Positions 47,397 to 58,047 of a DNA stretch of 64,000 nt are shown piece by piece. The position numbers and the translations under genes were made by a program. Below the pieces are notes generated by a model that was not told the origin of the DNA, ran no database searches, and saw only the letters and a list, made by a program, of their open reading frames with translations. The DNA lies in the NCBI RefSeq assembly GCF_011302055.1, contig NZ_CP049871.1, positions 764,501-828,500 of the forward strand, written 5' to 3'. Source of the DNA: Sphingomonas sinipercae (GTDB lineage: Bacteria > Pseudomonadota > Alphaproteobacteria > Sphingomonadales > Sphingomonadaceae). Every line of letters starts with the position of its first letter. The first letter of the stretch is position 1.

Positions 47397-48587
47397 ATGG
47401 CGAAGGCGAAATTCGAGCGGAACAAGCCGCACGTGAACATCGGAACCATCGGTCACGTCGACCATGGCAAGACGTCGCTGACGGCGGCGATCACCAAGGT
47501 GCTCGCCGAGACGAGCGGCGGCACTGCTGTCGACTTCGCCAACATCGACAAGGCGCCGGAAGAGCGTGAGCGCGGCATCACCATCTCGACCGCGCACGTC
47601 GAATATGAGACCGCCAACCGCCACTATGCGCACGTCGATTGCCCGGGCCACGCCGACTATGTGAAGAACATGATCACCGGCGCCGCGCAGATGGACGGCG
47701 CGATCCTGGTCGTGTCGGCCGCCGATGGCCCGATGCCGCAGACCAAGGAGCACATCCTGCTCGCGGCCCAGGTCGGCGTCCCGACCATGGTCGTGTTCCT
47801 CAACAAGGTCGACCAGGTCGACGATCCCGAGCTGCTTGAGCTCGTCGAGCTGGAAATCCGCGAGGAGCTTTCCAAGCGCGGCTTCGACGGCGACAACATT
47901 CCGATCGTTTCGGGTTCGGCGCTCGCCGTTCTCGAAGATCGCGACGAGAACATCGGCAAGGAAGCCATCACGAAGCTGATGGCCGCCGTCGATGAGTGGA
48001 TCCCGCAGCCGGAGCGTCCGCTCGACAAGCCGTTCCTGATGCCGATCGAAGACGTGTTCTCGATCTCGGGCCGCGGCACCGTCGTCACCGGCCGTGTCGA
48101 AACCGGCATCGTCAAGGTTGGCGAGGAAGTCGAGATCGTCGGCATCAAGGACACCAAGAAGACGGTCGTGACCGGCGTCGAAATGTTCCGCAAGCTGCTC
48201 GACCAGGGCCAGGCCGGCGACAACATCGGTGCGCTGATCCGCGGCGTCGGCCGTGAGGAAGTCGAGCGTGGGCAGGTTCTTTGCAAGCCCGGCTCGATCA
48301 CGCCGCACACCGACTTCTCGGCCGAAGTCTACGTCCTGTCGAAGGACGAGGGCGGCCGTCACACGCCGTTCTTCGCCAACTACCGTCCGCAGTTCTACTT
48401 CCGCACGACCGACGTGACGGGCGAAGTCGTTCTGCCGGAAGGCACCGAGATGGTGATGCCGGGCGACAACGTCACGCTGGGCGTGAAGCTGATCGCACCG
48501 ATCGCCATGGACCAGGGCCTGCGCTTCGCGATTCGCGAAGGCGGCCGTACGGTCGGCGCCGGTGTTGTCGGCAACATCACCAAGTAA
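47397..48587 (+). CDS. tuf: Elongation factor Tu
   Basis: EF-Tu delivers aminoacyl-tRNA to the ribosome. The 396-aa protein begins [20 protein letters not shown] and has G1 [15 protein letters not shown], the switch [23 protein letters not shown], and G4 [10 protein letters not shown]. Full length and intact. The gene is followed by a strong intrinsic terminator that closes the str operon. Confidence 0.98.
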   Translation: MAKAKFERNKPHVNIGTIGHVDHGKTSLTAAITKVLAETSGGTAVDFANIDKAPEERERGITISTAHVEYETANRHYAHVDCPGHADYVKNMITGAAQMDGAILVVSAADGPMPQTKEHILLAAQVGVPTMVVFLNKVDQVDDPELLELVELEIREELSKRGFDGDNIPIVSGSALAVLEDRDENIGKEAITKLMAAVDEWIPQPERPLDKPFLMPIEDVFSISGRGTVVTGRVETGIVKVGEEVEIVGIKDTKKTVVTGVEMFRKLLDQGQAGDNIGALIRGVGREEVERGQVLCKPGSITPHTDFSAEVYVLSKDEGGRHTPFFANYRPQFYFRTTDVTGEVVLPEGTEMVMPGDNVTLGVKLIAPIAMDQGLRFAIREGGRTVGAGVVGNITK

Positions 48588-48620
48588 GTCGCGCGCTCTC
48601 GGGCGCTAGACTGACGAAGG

Positions 48621-48653
48621 GCCCGGTGCTTCACCCGAAGCGCCGGGCTTTTT
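48621..48653 (+). terminator. Intrinsic terminator after tuf
   Basis: A 12-bp stem (GCCCGGTGCTTC / GAAGCGCCGGGC, one G-T wobble) closes a 4-nt ACCC loop and is followed by TTTTT. It lies 34 nt after the tuf stop and is the clearest intrinsic terminator in the window. Confidence 0.9.
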
Positions 48654-48737
48654 CGTTTGGCGACTGTGCAAATCCGAAGGCGGCGGTCTCGTCTGCGACT
48701 TGTTGCTGACGGTCGAGCGGAGTGGGATAGCTTGCGG

Positions 48738-49265
48738 CTACCTAAATTGGCCGGGATCGACCTTAAGCGCGTACATCGTGATTGCATTGATCAGCTCACC
48801 GGATCGAGCTGCCTCTGCACTCATCCCGGATTTTGAACCTGGCCGTTCGAAGATGACCAACAGCCGATCGCGCTCGATATGATTGAGGGGTAGGCTCCCT
48901 CGCGCCGGGCAATGCGGGATACCAGGAAATGCTATCTGTTGCTGGCCCTTCGGAAGCAATCCGCGGACTTGCCAAACGGGCGTAACGCTGATCATTGTTG
49001 CAGAATTAGCAGTCTTGCTTCCTTCTACGGCAGACGCGATGGTTGCTAAATAAACTGTCCAGTTTTCTTCCAAGGCAGATTTTTCACGTTCGAGCATCGC
49101 GATCACATTGATGTCGCGTTCGTAAGCCAAATATCGCTGCTCTGCCTCTGAGTCCGACGCCCCGGGTATTCTGGCGAGATCGGGAGAGTTGTCGCAAGCT
49201 TTGGCCGTCGAAACGGGCGCACATGCCAACATTGTCGCCGCGACGGCCGCTAGTTCTACGCGCAT
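48738..49265 (-). CDS. Hypothetical secreted protein between the str and S10 operons
   Basis: A 175-aa protein from ATG 49265 (a GTG three codons earlier is possible). It starts MRVELAAVAATMLACAPVST, a signal sequence that could be a lipoprotein signal (MLAC). The mature part contains a helical stretch (EAEQRYLAYERDINVIAMLE) and VTPVWQVRGLLPKGQQQIAF; I recognise no family. It is the only gene opposing the ribosomal operons, has TTA codons and looks AT-richer than its neighbours, hinting at later acquisition. Confidence 0.72.
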   Translation of the reverse strand: MRVELAAVAATMLACAPVSTAKACDNSPDLARIPGASDSEAEQRYLAYERDINVIAMLEREKSALEENWTVYLATIASAVEGSKTANSATMISVTPVWQVRGLLPKGQQQIAFPGIPHCPARGSLPLNHIERDRLLVIFERPGSKSGMSAEAARSGELINAITMYALKVDPGQFR

Positions 49266-49370
49266 CTCTAACACCCCACTCCGTCGGACCGCTAAATCAT
49301 GTCACAATCTTCCGTTATGACAATGGCTCGCTTGTTGCCCGAGAACGATCTCGTATTAGCCGCACAGGGG

Positions 49371-49397
49371 TTGATCTGATCGGCGGTCCCCTATAGA
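49371..49397 (+). promoter_or_regulatory. Possible promoter of the S10 operon
   Basis: TTGATC (49371-49376) and TATAGA (49392-49397) stand 15 nt apart, shorter than the usual 17, about 145 nt upstream of rpsJ. An alternative is TTGTTG (49332) with TATTAG (49354). The preceding terminator and opposing gene mean the S10 operon needs its own promoter in this gap; which of the two is right is not clear. Confidence 0.35.
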
Positions 49398-49541
49398 GGC
49401 GCGTTCACCGACGGGGATTCGTCACCGTCAGCAAATATCAGAGATGAGGTCGTCCGGCCCGGGAAACCGGGGCAAGCGGGTGCGGCCTCTTTGTTTTCGG
49501 GCTGGTAACAGCTCGAGCGGCTCTTTCGCATCGGTAGGGAC

Positions 49542-49853
<312 letters not shown>

Positions 49854-49861
49854 CGGCCGGC

Positions 49862-50006
49862 GGCGCCGCGAAAGCGGTGCCGGACTTGGGTGATACCGCC
49901 GGAGTTTCTCCGGGCTGCGTCCCCGCCGTTCCGCACCTCGCGGAGCACTAGCCCAGGCGGGGCACGCATAAATTTGGGCTGCAAGCACCTGGAATGGTCC
50001 AGGTGC
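49862..50006 (+). promoter_or_regulatory. Three consecutive RNA hairpins in the rpsJ-rplC spacer
   Basis: Hairpin 1: GGCGCCGC-GAAA-GCGGTGCC (49862-49881), an 8-bp stem with a GNRA tetraloop. Hairpin 2: CCGGAG-TTT-CTCCGG (49899-49913). Hairpin 3: GCACCTGGA-ATGG-TCCAGGTGC (49985-50006), a perfect 9-bp stem ending 22 nt before the rplC ATG. Together they suggest a regulatory leader inside the operon, perhaps autogenous control by a ribosomal protein. Function is inferred. Confidence 0.5.
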
Positions 50007-50028
50007 CTCTGTTGAGGAGTCACTGATC

Positions 50029-50910
50029 ATGCGCACTGGCGTGATCGCGAAGAAGGTCGGAATGACCCGCCTCTTCCAGGCGGACGGACGGCACGTGCCG
50101 GTTACCGTCCTGCAACTGGACGATGTGCAGGTTATCGGCCGCCGCGAAACAGACCGGGACGGCTACACCGCGATCCAGCTTGGAGCGGGCAAGGCCAAGG
50201 CGAAGAACGTCGCCAAGCCGCAGCGTGCCGCGTTCGGCAAAGCTGAAGTCGAGCCGAAGGCGAAAGTCGTCGAATTCCGCGTTGCCGAAGATGCGTTGCT
50301 GGACGTCGGTTCGACGATCAGCGCCGACCACTTCGTCGCCGGCCAACTGGTTGATATTTCCGGCGTTACGCAGGGCAAGGGCTTTGCCGGCGCCATGAAG
50401 CGCTGGGGCTTCGGCGGTTTGCGCGCGACGCATGGCGTTTCCGTCTCGCACCGTTCGCACGGTTCGACTGGTAACCGCCAGGATCCGGGCCGCGTCTTCA
50501 AGAACAAGAAGATGGCCGGCCACATGGGCGCGCGTAACCGCACCCAGCAAAACCTTGAGGTCGTTCGCACCGATCCGATCCGCGGCCTGCTATTCATCAA
50601 GGGCTCGGTTCCGGGTCACAAGGGCGGCTGGCTGACGGTCTATGACGCGGTCAAGGTGCCGCGCAGCGAGAGCGCGCCTTACCCGGCGGGCCTCGTGTCC
50701 AAGGACAAGCCGGTCGACGAGAGCGAGCTGCCAGCAGCTGGCCTGGTCGACGATGCGGCCGTTCACGAAATTCCGGCGCTTCCGGGCGATGACGAGGTTG
50801 CGGCGATCGCAGCCGAGCAGGAAGCGGGCGCGGCTGAAACCAACGAAACCACCGACGCTCCGGCGGACGATGCTTCGCCAAGTGACTCCGGCGAGAGCAA
50901 GGAAGGCTAA
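50029..50910 (+). CDS. rplC: 50S ribosomal protein L3 with long acidic C-terminal tail
   Basis: L3 is an early assembly protein near the peptidyl transferase centre. Residues 1-~213 are the usual L3 ([49 protein letters not shown]). After ~215 an Ala/Asp/Glu/Pro-rich tail of about 78 residues follows, absent from enteric L3. ATG 50029 follows GAGGAG. Confidence 0.97.
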   Translation: MRTGVIAKKVGMTRLFQADGRHVPVTVLQLDDVQVIGRRETDRDGYTAIQLGAGKAKAKNVAKPQRAAFGKAEVEPKAKVVEFRVAEDALLDVGSTISADHFVAGQLVDISGVTQGKGFAGAMKRWGFGGLRATHGVSVSHRSHGSTGNRQDPGRVFKNKKMAGHMGARNRTQQNLEVVRTDPIRGLLFIKGSVPGHKGGWLTVYDAVKVPRSESAPYPAGLVSKDKPVDESELPAAGLVDDAAVHEIPALPGDDEVAAIAAEQEAGAAETNETTDAPADDASPSDSGESKEG

Positions 50911-50913
50911 GCG

Positions 50914-51540
50914 ATGAAGGTCAAGGTACAGACCCTCGACGCCGGCAAGGGCGGCGACATCGAGCTCAACGACGAGATTTTCGCCGTCGAGCCGCGCGCC
51001 GATATCCTGCACCGCGTCGTCACCTGGCAGCTCGAGAAGCGCCGCGGCACTGCCCGCGGTGCGCGTGAGCGCAGCGACGTTGCCCGCACCGGCAAGAAGT
51101 TCGGTCGCCAGAAGGGTGGCGGTACGGCTCGCCATGGCGATCGCCGCGCCCCGATCTTCGTCGGCGGCGGCAAGGCTCACGGTCCTCGCGTCCGCGACTT
51201 CGATCCGTCGCTGAACAAGAAGATCCGCGCGCTTGGCCTCAGGATGGCCTTGTCGGCCAAGGCTCGTGACGGCCAGCTGGTCGTCCTCGACAACCTGGAC
51301 ATTGCCGAGGGCAAGACCCGGGCGTTGCGCGAAAAGCTGGGTTCGCTTGGCTTTGGCAAGACGGCGCTGGTGATCGACGGTGACGCGCTCAACGTCGGCT
51401 TCGCCCGCGCTTCGTCGAACCTCGAAAGCATCGACCTGCTGCCTGCCGTCGGCGCCAACGTCTATGACATCATGCGCCACGAGACGCTGGTCCTGACCCG
51501 CGCCGCGGTTGAGAAGCTGGAGGCCCGGTTCAATGGCTAA
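50914..51540 (+). CDS. rplD: 50S ribosomal protein L4
   Basis: The 208-aa L4 has the long exit-tunnel loop ([20 protein letters not shown]) and [20 protein letters not shown]. In enterobacteria L4 represses the S10 operon by binding the leader ahead of rpsJ; here the most structured spacer is downstream of rpsJ. It starts 3 nt after rplC and overlaps rplW by 8 nt. Confidence 0.97.
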   Translation: MKVKVQTLDAGKGGDIELNDEIFAVEPRADILHRVVTWQLEKRRGTARGARERSDVARTGKKFGRQKGGGTARHGDRRAPIFVGGGKAHGPRVRDFDPSLNKKIRALGLRMALSAKARDGQLVVLDNLDIAEGKTRALREKLGSLGFGKTALVIDGDALNVGFARASSNLESIDLLPAVGANVYDIMRHETLVLTRAAVEKLEARFNG

Positions 51541-51850
51541 GAAGCAAGCGCAGACTGCGGTCGACGCCCGTCACTACGACGTCGTCCTGGCCCCGCACAT
51601 CACCGAGAAATCGACGATGCTGTCGGAGCATAATGCGGTCGTCTTCAAGGTTGCGTCGGACGCATCGAAGCCGGAGATCAAGGCTGCGATCGAAGCGCTG
51701 TTCAACGTCAGCGTCACCGGCGTGAACACGATCGTGACCAAGGGCAAGAGCAAGCGTTGGAAGGGCAAGCCCTACCAGCGGTCCGATTTCAAGAAAGCGA
51801 TCATCACGCTGGCCGAAGGCCAGTCGATCGACGTGACGAGCGGAATCTAA
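51533..51850 (+). CDS. rplW: 50S ribosomal protein L23
   Basis: A 105-aa protein starting [20 protein letters not shown] (ATG 51533, overlapping the rplD end). [20 protein letters not shown] and the loop [20 protein letters not shown] mark L23, which lines the exit tunnel and docks trigger factor and SRP. Confidence 0.97.
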   Translation: MAKKQAQTAVDARHYDVVLAPHITEKSTMLSEHNAVVFKVASDASKPEIKAAIEALFNVSVTGVNTIVTKGKSKRWKGKPYQRSDFKKAIITLAEGQSIDVTSGI

Positions 51851-51853
51851 GCC

Positions 51854-52690
51854 ATGGCACTGAAGCAATATAAGCCGACTTCGCCCGCCCGCCGCGGCCT
51901 GATCCTCGTCGACAAATCGTCGCTGTGGAAGGGCAAGCCGGTCAAGAAGCTGACCGAAGGCAAGACCAAGACCGGCGGTCGCAACAACAAGGGTCACGTG
52001 ACGTCGCGCGGTATCGGCGGCGGTCACAAGCAGCGCTATCGCCTGGTCGATTTCAAGCGCCGCACCTGGGACGTTGCAGCCACGGTCGAGCGGATCGAGT
52101 ACGACCCCAACCGTTCGGCGTTCATCGCGCTGATCACCTACGAAGGCGGTGAGCAGGCCTATATCCTGGCTCCGCAGCGCCTCGCTCCCGGTGACAAGGT
52201 GATCGCCGGCCGCAAGGTCGACGTGAAGCCGGGCAATGCGATGGAAGTCGGCCAAATGCCGGTCGGGACCATCGTTCACAACGTCGAGATGAAGCCCGGC
52301 AAGGGCGGCCAGATCGCTCGCGCCGCCGGCACCTATGTTCAGGTCGTCGGCCGCGACAAGGGCATGGTCATCGTCAGGCTCAATTCAGGCGAGCAGCGCT
52401 ACGTGCGTTCCGACTGCATGGCCACCGTTGGCGCGGTTTCGAACCCGGACAATGGCAACCAGACGCTGGCCAAGGCCGGGCGCACCCGCTGGATGGGCAA
52501 GCGCCCGCTGACCCGCGGTGTCGCCAAGAACCCGGTCGACCACCCCCATGGCGGTGGTGAAGGCCGGACCTCTGGCGGCCGTCACCCGGTTACCCCGTGG
52601 GGCAAGCCGACCAAGGGTGCCCGCACCCGTCACAACAAGGCGACCGACAAGTTCATCATTCGGTCCCGTCACGCGAAGAAGAAGGGTTAA
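51854..52690 (+). CDS. rplB: 50S ribosomal protein L2
   Basis: The 278-aa L2 stabilises the peptidyl transferase centre and subunit association. Typical segments are [40 protein letters not shown] and the active-site-near [20 protein letters not shown], including the conserved His. Confidence 0.98.
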   Translation: MALKQYKPTSPARRGLILVDKSSLWKGKPVKKLTEGKTKTGGRNNKGHVTSRGIGGGHKQRYRLVDFKRRTWDVAATVERIEYDPNRSAFIALITYEGGEQAYILAPQRLAPGDKVIAGRKVDVKPGNAMEVGQMPVGTIVHNVEMKPGKGGQIARAAGTYVQVVGRDKGMVIVRLNSGEQRYVRSDCMATVGAVSNPDNGNQTLAKAGRTRWMGKRPLTRGVAKNPVDHPHGGGEGRTSGGRHPVTPWGKPTKGARTRHNKATDKFIIRSRHAKKKG

Positions 52691-52693
52691 CCC

Positions 52694-52969
52694 ATGGCCC
52701 GTTCCATCTGGAAAGGTCCGTTCGTCGAGCTTTCGCTGCTGAAAAAAGCGGAAGCCGCGCAGGACAGCTCAAAGCGCGCGCCGATCAAGACCTGGTCGCG
52801 CCGTTCGACGATCCTGCCGCAGTTCGTCGGCCTGACCTTCAACGTCTACAACGGCCGGAAATTCATTCCGGTGTCGGTCAATGAAGACATGGTCGGAATG
52901 AAGCTCGGCGAGTTCGCTCCCACCCGCTTCTTCCCGGGCCATGCCTCCGACAAGAAGGGTAAGCGCTGA
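52694..52969 (+). CDS. rpsS: 30S ribosomal protein S19
   Basis: A 91-aa S19 beginning [20 protein letters not shown], with [20 protein letters not shown] and [20 protein letters not shown]. Binds 16S rRNA with S13 in the head. Its stop overlaps the rplV start by one base. Confidence 0.98.
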   Translation: MARSIWKGPFVELSLLKKAEAAQDSSKRAPIKTWSRRSTILPQFVGLTFNVYNGRKFIPVSVNEDMVGMKLGEFAPTRFFPGHASDKKGKR

Positions 52970-53346
52970 TGGGCAAGCAAGCTGCACCGCGCAAGGTAGG
53001 CGACAAGGAAGCGCTCGCCGTCGGCAACACGATCCGTGGGTCGGCGCGCAAGCTGAACCTGGTCGCTGGCCTGATCCGCGGCAAGAAGGTCGAGCAGGCT
53101 CTCAACATCCTCAAGTTCAGCCCGAAGGGCATGAGCGAGGATGTCTACAAGGTGCTCGCGTCGGCCGTCGCCAATGCCGAGAACAACCATAACCTCGACG
53201 TCGACGCACTCGTCGTTGCCGAGGCCAGCGTCGGCAAGTCGATCTCGATGAAGCGGTTTGCGACCCGCGCCCGCGGTCGTTCGAGCCGGATCGTCAAGCC
53301 GTTCAGCCGCATCCGCGTCGTCGTGCGCGAGCAGGAAGAAGCATAA
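52969..53346 (+). CDS. rplV: 50S ribosomal protein L22
   Basis: The 125-aa L22 has the exit-tunnel hairpin region [20 protein letters not shown] and [23 protein letters not shown] overlaps the rpsS stop, and its stop overlaps the rpsC start, so the three are coupled. The loop is intact with no macrolide-resistance deletion evident. Confidence 0.98.
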   Translation: MGKQAAPRKVGDKEALAVGNTIRGSARKLNLVAGLIRGKKVEQALNILKFSPKGMSEDVYKVLASAVANAENNHNLDVDALVVAEASVGKSISMKRFATRARGRSSRIVKPFSRIRVVVREQEEA

Positions 53347-54056
53347 TGGGTCAGAAATCGTCTCCTGTCGGGCTTCGCCTGCAGATCAACCGGACCTGGG
53401 ACAGCCGCTGGTTCGCGGAAGGCCAGGATTACGGCCGCCTGCTGCTCGAGGATCTCAAGATCCGTCGCTACATCATCGAAACGCTGCCCCAGGCCGCGAT
53501 TTCGAAGGTGGTGATCGAGCGTCCGGCCAAGATCTGCCGGATCAGCATCTATGCCGCACGCCCCGGCGTGATCATCGGCAAGAAGGGCGCCGACATCGAG
53601 AAGCTGAAGCGCAAGCTCGGCTCCATGACGTCGAGCGAAGTGAGCCTGAACATCGTCGAGATCCGCAAGCCGGAGATTGACGCCAAGCTCGTCGCCCAGG
53701 GCGTCGCCGACCAGCTCGAGCGCCGGATCGCATTCCGCCGCGCGATGAAACGGGCAGTGCAGTCGGCTCTCCGCCTCGGCGCGGAAGGCATTCGAATCAC
53801 CTGCGCGGGCCGTCTCGGCGGCGCGGAAATCGCGCGCACCGAATGGTACCGCGAAGGCCGCGTGCCGCTGCACACGCTGCGCGGCAACGTCGATTATGCC
53901 GAAGCCGAAGCGCACACCGCTTATGGCGTCTGCGGCGTCAAGGTTTGGGTCTTCAAGGGTGAAATCCTTGGCCACGATCCGCTCGCCCAGGACCGGCTGA
54001 TGATGGAAGCGCAGACTTCCGGAGTCCGCCCGGCTCGCGAAGACCGCGGTCGCTAA
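53346..54056 (+). CDS. rpsC: 30S ribosomal protein S3
   Basis: A 236-aa S3 with the KH domain around [20 protein letters not shown] and the C-terminal domain with [21 protein letters not shown]3 contributes to the mRNA entry site. Confidence 0.98.
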   Translation: MGQKSSPVGLRLQINRTWDSRWFAEGQDYGRLLLEDLKIRRYIIETLPQAAISKVVIERPAKICRISIYAARPGVIIGKKGADIEKLKRKLGSMTSSEVSLNIVEIRKPEIDAKLVAQGVADQLERRIAFRRAMKRAVQSALRLGAEGIRITCAGRLGGAEIARTEWYREGRVPLHTLRGNVDYAEAEAHTAYGVCGVKVWVFKGEILGHDPLAQDRLMMEAQTSGVRPAREDRGR

Positions 54057-54074
54057 GGCCTAAAGGAAAACAAG

Positions 54075-54509
54075 ATGCTGCAACCCAAGCGCACTAAATT
54101 CCGCAAGGCCTTCAAGGGCCGGATCCATGGCAATGCCAAGGGTGGGACCGAGCTGAACTTTGGCGCCTTCGGCCTCAAGGCGATGGAGCCGGAGCGGATC
54201 ACCGCGCGCCAGATCGAGGCGGCTCGCCGCGCGATCCAGCGCCACATCCGTCGCCAGGGCCGTCTCTGGATCCGCATTTTCCCGGATGTTCCGGTCAGCA
54301 CCAAGCCGGCGGAAGTCCGTATGGGCTCGGGCAAGGGCAGCCCGGAATTCTGGGTCGCTCGGGTCAAGCCCGGCCGCATCCTGTTTGAACTCGACGGCAT
54401 TCCGGGCCCGCTCGCCAAGACGGCGTTCGAGCGCGCTGCCGAGAAGCTGCCGATCAAGGTGAAGGTCGTTGCCCGCCTGGGCGAGACCCTGATCGAAGAG
54501 GACCGTTAA
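54075..54509 (+). CDS. rplP: 50S ribosomal protein L16
   Basis: A 144-aa L16 starting [20 protein letters not shown], with [20 protein letters not shown] and [20 protein letters not shown]. It helps position the A-site tRNA elbow on the 50S subunit. Ordinary length. Confidence 0.98.
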   Translation: MLQPKRTKFRKAFKGRIHGNAKGGTELNFGAFGLKAMEPERITARQIEAARRAIQRHIRRQGRLWIRIFPDVPVSTKPAEVRMGSGKGSPEFWVARVKPGRILFELDGIPGPLAKTAFERAAEKLPIKVKVVARLGETLIEEDR

Positions 54510-54510
54510 G

Positions 54511-54720
54511 ATGGCCGCCATCGACGAATTCAAGGCGAAGAGCGACGACCAGCTGCAGCAGCAGCTGCTCGAGCTGAAGCGCGAGCAGTTCAACCTGCGT
54601 TTCCAGTCGGCGACGAACCAGCTGGAGAAGCCGTCGCGGGTGCGTGAGGTGCGTCGCGGAATCGCGCGCATCAAGACGCTGCAGACCCAGCGCGCCAACG
54701 AACAAGCCGCGAAGGCTTAA
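54511..54720 (+). CDS. rpmC: 50S ribosomal protein L29
   Basis: A 69-aa two-helix protein ([20 protein letters not shown], then [35 protein letters not shown]). L29 lies at the tunnel exit beside L23. The gap from rplP is one base. Confidence 0.97.
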   Translation: MAAIDEFKAKSDDQLQQQLLELKREQFNLRFQSATNQLEKPSRVREVRRGIARIKTLQTQRANEQAAKA

Positions 54721-54736
54721 GGGAGTTATCGAGGAA

Positions 54737-55111
54737 ATGCCCAAGCGCGTCCTGACCGGCACGATCGTGTCCGACAAGGGTGACAAGACGGTGGTGGTCC
54801 GTGTCGACCGCCGCGTTAAGCACCCCCTGTACGGCAAGATCATCAAGCTTTCGAAGAAGTACCACGCCCATGACGCGGACAATGCGTTCAGCTTGGGCGA
54901 GCAGGTGCGCATCGAAGAGTGCGCCCCGATTTCGAAGCTAAAGACCTGGACGGTCCTCGACCGCGTCGGCGCCGCGAAGGCAGCCGCCGTCGAGATCGTT
55001 GACGGTGCAACCGAACAGCCGGCCGAAAAGCCGGCGAAGCCGACGAAGGCCAAGGCCGCGAAAAAGACGGATGCGGCGAAAGCCGAAGACGTCGCGACCG
55101 CGGACGCCTGA
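54737..55111 (+). CDS. rpsQ: 30S ribosomal protein S17 with Ala/Lys-rich C-terminal tail
   Basis: Residues 1-~82 are S17 ([56 protein letters not shown]). A ~40-residue tail rich in Ala, Lys, Glu and Pro follows ([20 protein letters not shown]), making it 124 aa against the usual 80-90. The start ATG 54737 follows GAGGAA. Confidence 0.96.
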   Translation: MPKRVLTGTIVSDKGDKTVVVRVDRRVKHPLYGKIIKLSKKYHAHDADNAFSLGEQVRIEECAPISKLKTWTVLDRVGAAKAAAVEIVDGATEQPAEKPAKPTKAKAAKKTDAAKAEDVATADA

Positions 55112-55141
55112 GCAGATATTGAAAGAGAGTAGGGTCGAACC

Positions 55142-55510
55142 ATGATCCAGATGCAGTCCAACCTGGAGGTCGCCGATAATAGCGGCGCCAAGCGCGTTCA
55201 GTGCATCAAGGTGCTGGGCGGGTCGAAGCGCCGGGTGGCCGGTGTCGGCGACATCATCGTCGTCAGCGTCAAGGAAGCCGCCCCGCGCGGCCGCGTGAAG
55301 AAGGGCGACGTTCACCGCGCGGTGATCGTTCGCACTGCGAAGGATATCCGCCGTCCCGACGGTTCGGTGATCCGGTTCGATTCCAACGCCGCCGTGCTGG
55401 TCAACAAGAACGAAGAGCCGATCGGCACCCGTATTTTCGGCCCGGTCGTGCGCGAACTGCGAGCGAAGAAGCACATGAAGATCATCAGCCTCGCGCCGGA
55501 GGTGCTGTAA
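55142..55510 (+). CDS. rplN: 50S ribosomal protein L14
   Basis: A 122-aa L14 starting [20 protein letters not shown], with [20 protein letters not shown] and [20 protein letters not shown]. It forms an intersubunit bridge. Its last base is the first base of rplX. Confidence 0.98.
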   Translation: MIQMQSNLEVADNSGAKRVQCIKVLGGSKRRVAGVGDIIVVSVKEAAPRGRVKKGDVHRAVIVRTAKDIRRPDGSVIRFDSNAAVLVNKNEEPIGTRIFGPVVRELRAKKHMKIISLAPEVL

Positions 55511-55824
55511 TGGCGCAGAAGATCCGCAAGGGTGACACGGTCGTGGTCCTGTCCGGCAAGGACAAGGGCAAGACCGGCGAAGTGACCAAGGCAATGCCGA
55601 AGGACGGCAAGGTGATCGTGTCCGGCGTCAACGTCGCCGTTCGCCACCGCAAGCCGACCCAGGCGAACCCGCAGGGCGGGCTGGAGCGTCGCGAAGCGCC
55701 GATGCACGTGTCGAAGGTCGCGGTTGCGACCGCCGACGGCAAGCCGAGCCGCGTCCGCTTCGAAGTGCGCGACGGCAAGAAGGTGCGTGTCGCCGCCAAG
55801 ACCGGAGAGCTGATCAATGGCTGA
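55510..55824 (+). CDS. rplX: 50S ribosomal protein L24
   Basis: A 104-aa L24 (ATG 55510): [20 protein letters not shown] is the KOW domain, followed by [20 protein letters not shown]. One of the first proteins in 50S assembly. The open frame upstream of 55510 overlaps rplN and is not part of it. Confidence 0.97.
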   Translation: MAQKIRKGDTVVVLSGKDKGKTGEVTKAMPKDGKVIVSGVNVAVRHRKPTQANPQGGLERREAPMHVSKVAVATADGKPSRVRFEVRDGKKVRVAAKTGELING

Positions 55825-56413
55825 CGCCAAGAAGAACGAAGCGGCCTACACGCCGCGCCTGAAGCGCGACTATGACGAGCGCATCGTCAAGGCGATGACG
55901 GACAAGTTCGGCTACAAGAACCGCCTTGAGGTTCCCAAGCTCGACAAGATCGTCATCAACATGGGCGTCGGCGAGGCCACCAACGACAAGAAGCTTGTCG
56001 AAAAGGCCGCGCAGGAAATGGAGAAGATTGCCGGCCAGAAGCCGGTGATCACCAAGGCGAAGAAGTCGATCGCTCAGTTCAAGCTGCGCGAAGGCATGCC
56101 GATCGGCGCGAAGGTCACCCTTCGCCGCGAGCGCATGTACGAATTCCTCGACCGGCTAGTGACTGTCGCGCTTCCGCGCGTCCGCGATTTTCGGGGCCTG
56201 AACCCGAAGTCGTTCGACGGCCGCGGCAATTACGCGATGGGCCTGAAAGAGCAGATCGTGTTCCCGGAGATCAACTACGACGAGATCGACAAGGTCCGGG
56301 GCATGGACATCATTGTAACCACGACCGCCAAGACGGACGAAGAGGGCCGCGAGCTGCTGCGCCTGTTCAACTTCCCGTTCCCGGCGGACTCAGAGGAGAA
56401 GCAGGCCGCCTAG
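55817..56413 (+). CDS. rplE: 50S ribosomal protein L5
   Basis: A 198-aa L5, overlapping rplX by 8 nt. Characteristic are [40 protein letters not shown] and [20 protein letters not shown]. It binds 5S rRNA. The N-terminus is about 20 residues longer than in E. coli. Confidence 0.98.
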   Translation: MADAKKNEAAYTPRLKRDYDERIVKAMTDKFGYKNRLEVPKLDKIVINMGVGEATNDKKLVEKAAQEMEKIAGQKPVITKAKKSIAQFKLREGMPIGAKVTLRRERMYEFLDRLVTVALPRVRDFRGLNPKSFDGRGNYAMGLKEQIVFPEINYDEIDKVRGMDIIVTTTAKTDEEGRELLRLFNFPFPADSEEKQAA

Positions 56414-56443
56414 TGCGGTCTGCGTAGGAGAAGAACTTAAGTC

Positions 56444-56749
56444 ATGGCGAAACTGAGTTCGATCAACAAGAACGAGCGTCGCAAGAAGCTCGTCGAGAAG
56501 TATGCGTCCAAGTACGCGAAGCTGCGCGAAATCGCAGACGACGAGTCGAAGGACGAGACCGAGCGGCTGATCGCGCGTCTCAAGATGGCGGAACTTCCGC
56601 GCAACGGTAACCCGACGCGCATCCGCAATCGGTGCGAGCTGACGGGTCGTTCGCGGGCATATTACCGCAAGTTCCGGCTGTCCCGGATCATGCTTCGGGA
56701 GCTGGCCAACAAGGGCCTGATCCCGGGCGTCACGAAGTCGAGCTGGTAG
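56444..56749 (+). CDS. rpsN: 30S ribosomal protein S14 (zinc-independent form)
   Basis: A 101-aa S14 of the long C-minus type. It lacks the CxxC pairs of the zinc-binding short form and has [20 protein letters not shown] and [16 protein letters not shown]. The 101-aa length matches the form usual in proteobacteria. Confidence 0.97.
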   Translation: MAKLSSINKNERRKKLVEKYASKYAKLREIADDESKDETERLIARLKMAELPRNGNPTRIRNRCELTGRSRAYYRKFRLSRIMLRELANKGLIPGVTKSSW

Positions 56750-56761
56750 GAGGATCAAGAT

Positions 56762-57157
56762 ATGGCGATGACCGATCCTCTGGGTGATATGCTCACCCGC
56801 ATCCGCAACGGCCAGCAGGCGCGCAAGGATAGCATCCTGACGCCGGCGTCGACGCTGCGCGCGCACGTCCTGGATGTGCTGCAACGCGAAGGCTACATCC
56901 GCGGCTACACCGAAGAGACGTTGAGCGGGCAGAAAGGCCTGCGCATCGAGCTCAAGTATTTCGAGGGCCAGCCGGCGATCCAGCATCTGGCGCGCGTGTC
57001 CAAGCCTGGACGCCGGGTCTATTCCGGCTCCCGCGAACTGCCGCACATCCGCAACGGCCTCGGGACGATCATCGTCTCGACCCCGCGCGGCGTGCTGTCG
57101 GATGCCGAAGCCCGCGAACAGAACGTCGGCGGCGAAGTGCTGGCGGAGGTATTCTAA
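56762..57157 (+). CDS. rpsH: 30S ribosomal protein S8
   Basis: A 131-aa S8: [20 protein letters not shown] at the N-terminus and [20 protein letters not shown] at the C-terminus. In enterics S8 represses the spc operon by binding near rplE; no comparable site was sought here in detail. It abuts rplF directly. Confidence 0.98.
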   Translation: MAMTDPLGDMLTRIRNGQQARKDSILTPASTLRAHVLDVLQREGYIRGYTEETLSGQKGLRIELKYFEGQPAIQHLARVSKPGRRVYSGSRELPHIRNGLGTIIVSTPRGVLSDAEAREQNVGGEVLAEVF

Positions 57158-57691
57158 ATGTCACGCATTGGAAAACGTGCCGTGCCGCTGCCTTCGGGCG
57201 TGACGGCGTCGACCGAGGGCCAGGTCCTGTCGGTGAAGGGGCCCAAGGGTACCCTGCAGCTGCAGATGCGCGACGAGATCGCCTATGAAATCGGCGACGA
57301 CGGAATCCTGGTAAAGCCGGCCAACGACACCAAGCAGGCGCGTGCCTTCTGGGGCATGCAGCGCACGCTGGTCGACAACCTGGTCGTCGGTGTCACCGAA
57401 GGCTTCACCAAGGTTCTGGAAATCACCGGCGTCGGCTATCGCGCCGCCGCCCAGGGCCGCAACCTGCGCTTGCAGCTCGGTTACAGCCATGACGTAAACT
57501 TTCCGGTCCCGGAAGGCGTCGAGGTGAAGACCCCCGATCCGAACACGGTCGAGATCAGCGGCATCGACAAGCAGAAGGTCGGCCAGGTTGCCGCCGAGAT
57601 CCGCCGCTGGCGCAAGCCCGAGCCGTACAAGGGCAAGGGCATCAAGTACCGCGGCGAGTATATCTTCCGCAAAGAAGGCAAGAAGAAGTAG
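57158..57691 (+). CDS. rplF: 50S ribosomal protein L6
   Basis: A 177-aa L6 starting [20 protein letters not shown], with [20 protein letters not shown] and the C-terminal signature [18 protein letters not shown]. It sits near the sarcin-ricin loop where elongation factors bind. Confidence 0.98.
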   Translation: MSRIGKRAVPLPSGVTASTEGQVLSVKGPKGTLQLQMRDEIAYEIGDDGILVKPANDTKQARAFWGMQRTLVDNLVVGVTEGFTKVLEITGVGYRAAAQGRNLRLQLGYSHDVNFPVPEGVEVKTPDPNTVEISGIDKQKVGQVAAEIRRWRKPEPYKGKGIKYRGEYIFRKEGKKK

Positions 57692-57693
57692 CC

Positions 57694-58047
57694 ATGGCGA
57701 TACTCTCCCTCTTCGACCGGCGCCGTCAGCGCGTCCGCACGACGCTCCGCAAGCGCTCGGGCGGCAAGCCGCGCTTGTCGATCCATCGTTCGGGCCGTCA
57801 CATCTATGCCCAGGTCATCGACGACGCAGCCGGCCGCACGGTCGCTTCGGCTTCGACCCTGGACAAGGATTTGAAGGGCAAGGCCAACGCCACTCGCGAC
57901 GGCGCTGCCCAGGTTGGCAAGGCGATCGCCGAGCGTGCCAAGGCCGCCGGCGTTTCGACCGTTGTGTTCGACCGGGGCGGCTTCCTGTTTCATGGCCGCG
58001 TCAAAGCGCTGGCCGATGCTGCCCGCGAAGGCGGATTGGAGTTCTAA
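57694..58047 (+). CDS. rplR: 50S ribosomal protein L18
   Basis: A 117-aa L18: [40 protein letters not shown] and [20 protein letters not shown]. Binds 5S rRNA with L5. Its stop is immediately followed by the rpsE start. Confidence 0.98.
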   Translation: MAILSLFDRRRQRVRTTLRKRSGGKPRLSIHRSGRHIYAQVIDDAAGRTVASASTLDKDLKGKANATRDGAAQVGKAIAERAKAAGVSTVVFDRGGFLFHGRVKALADAAREGGLEF

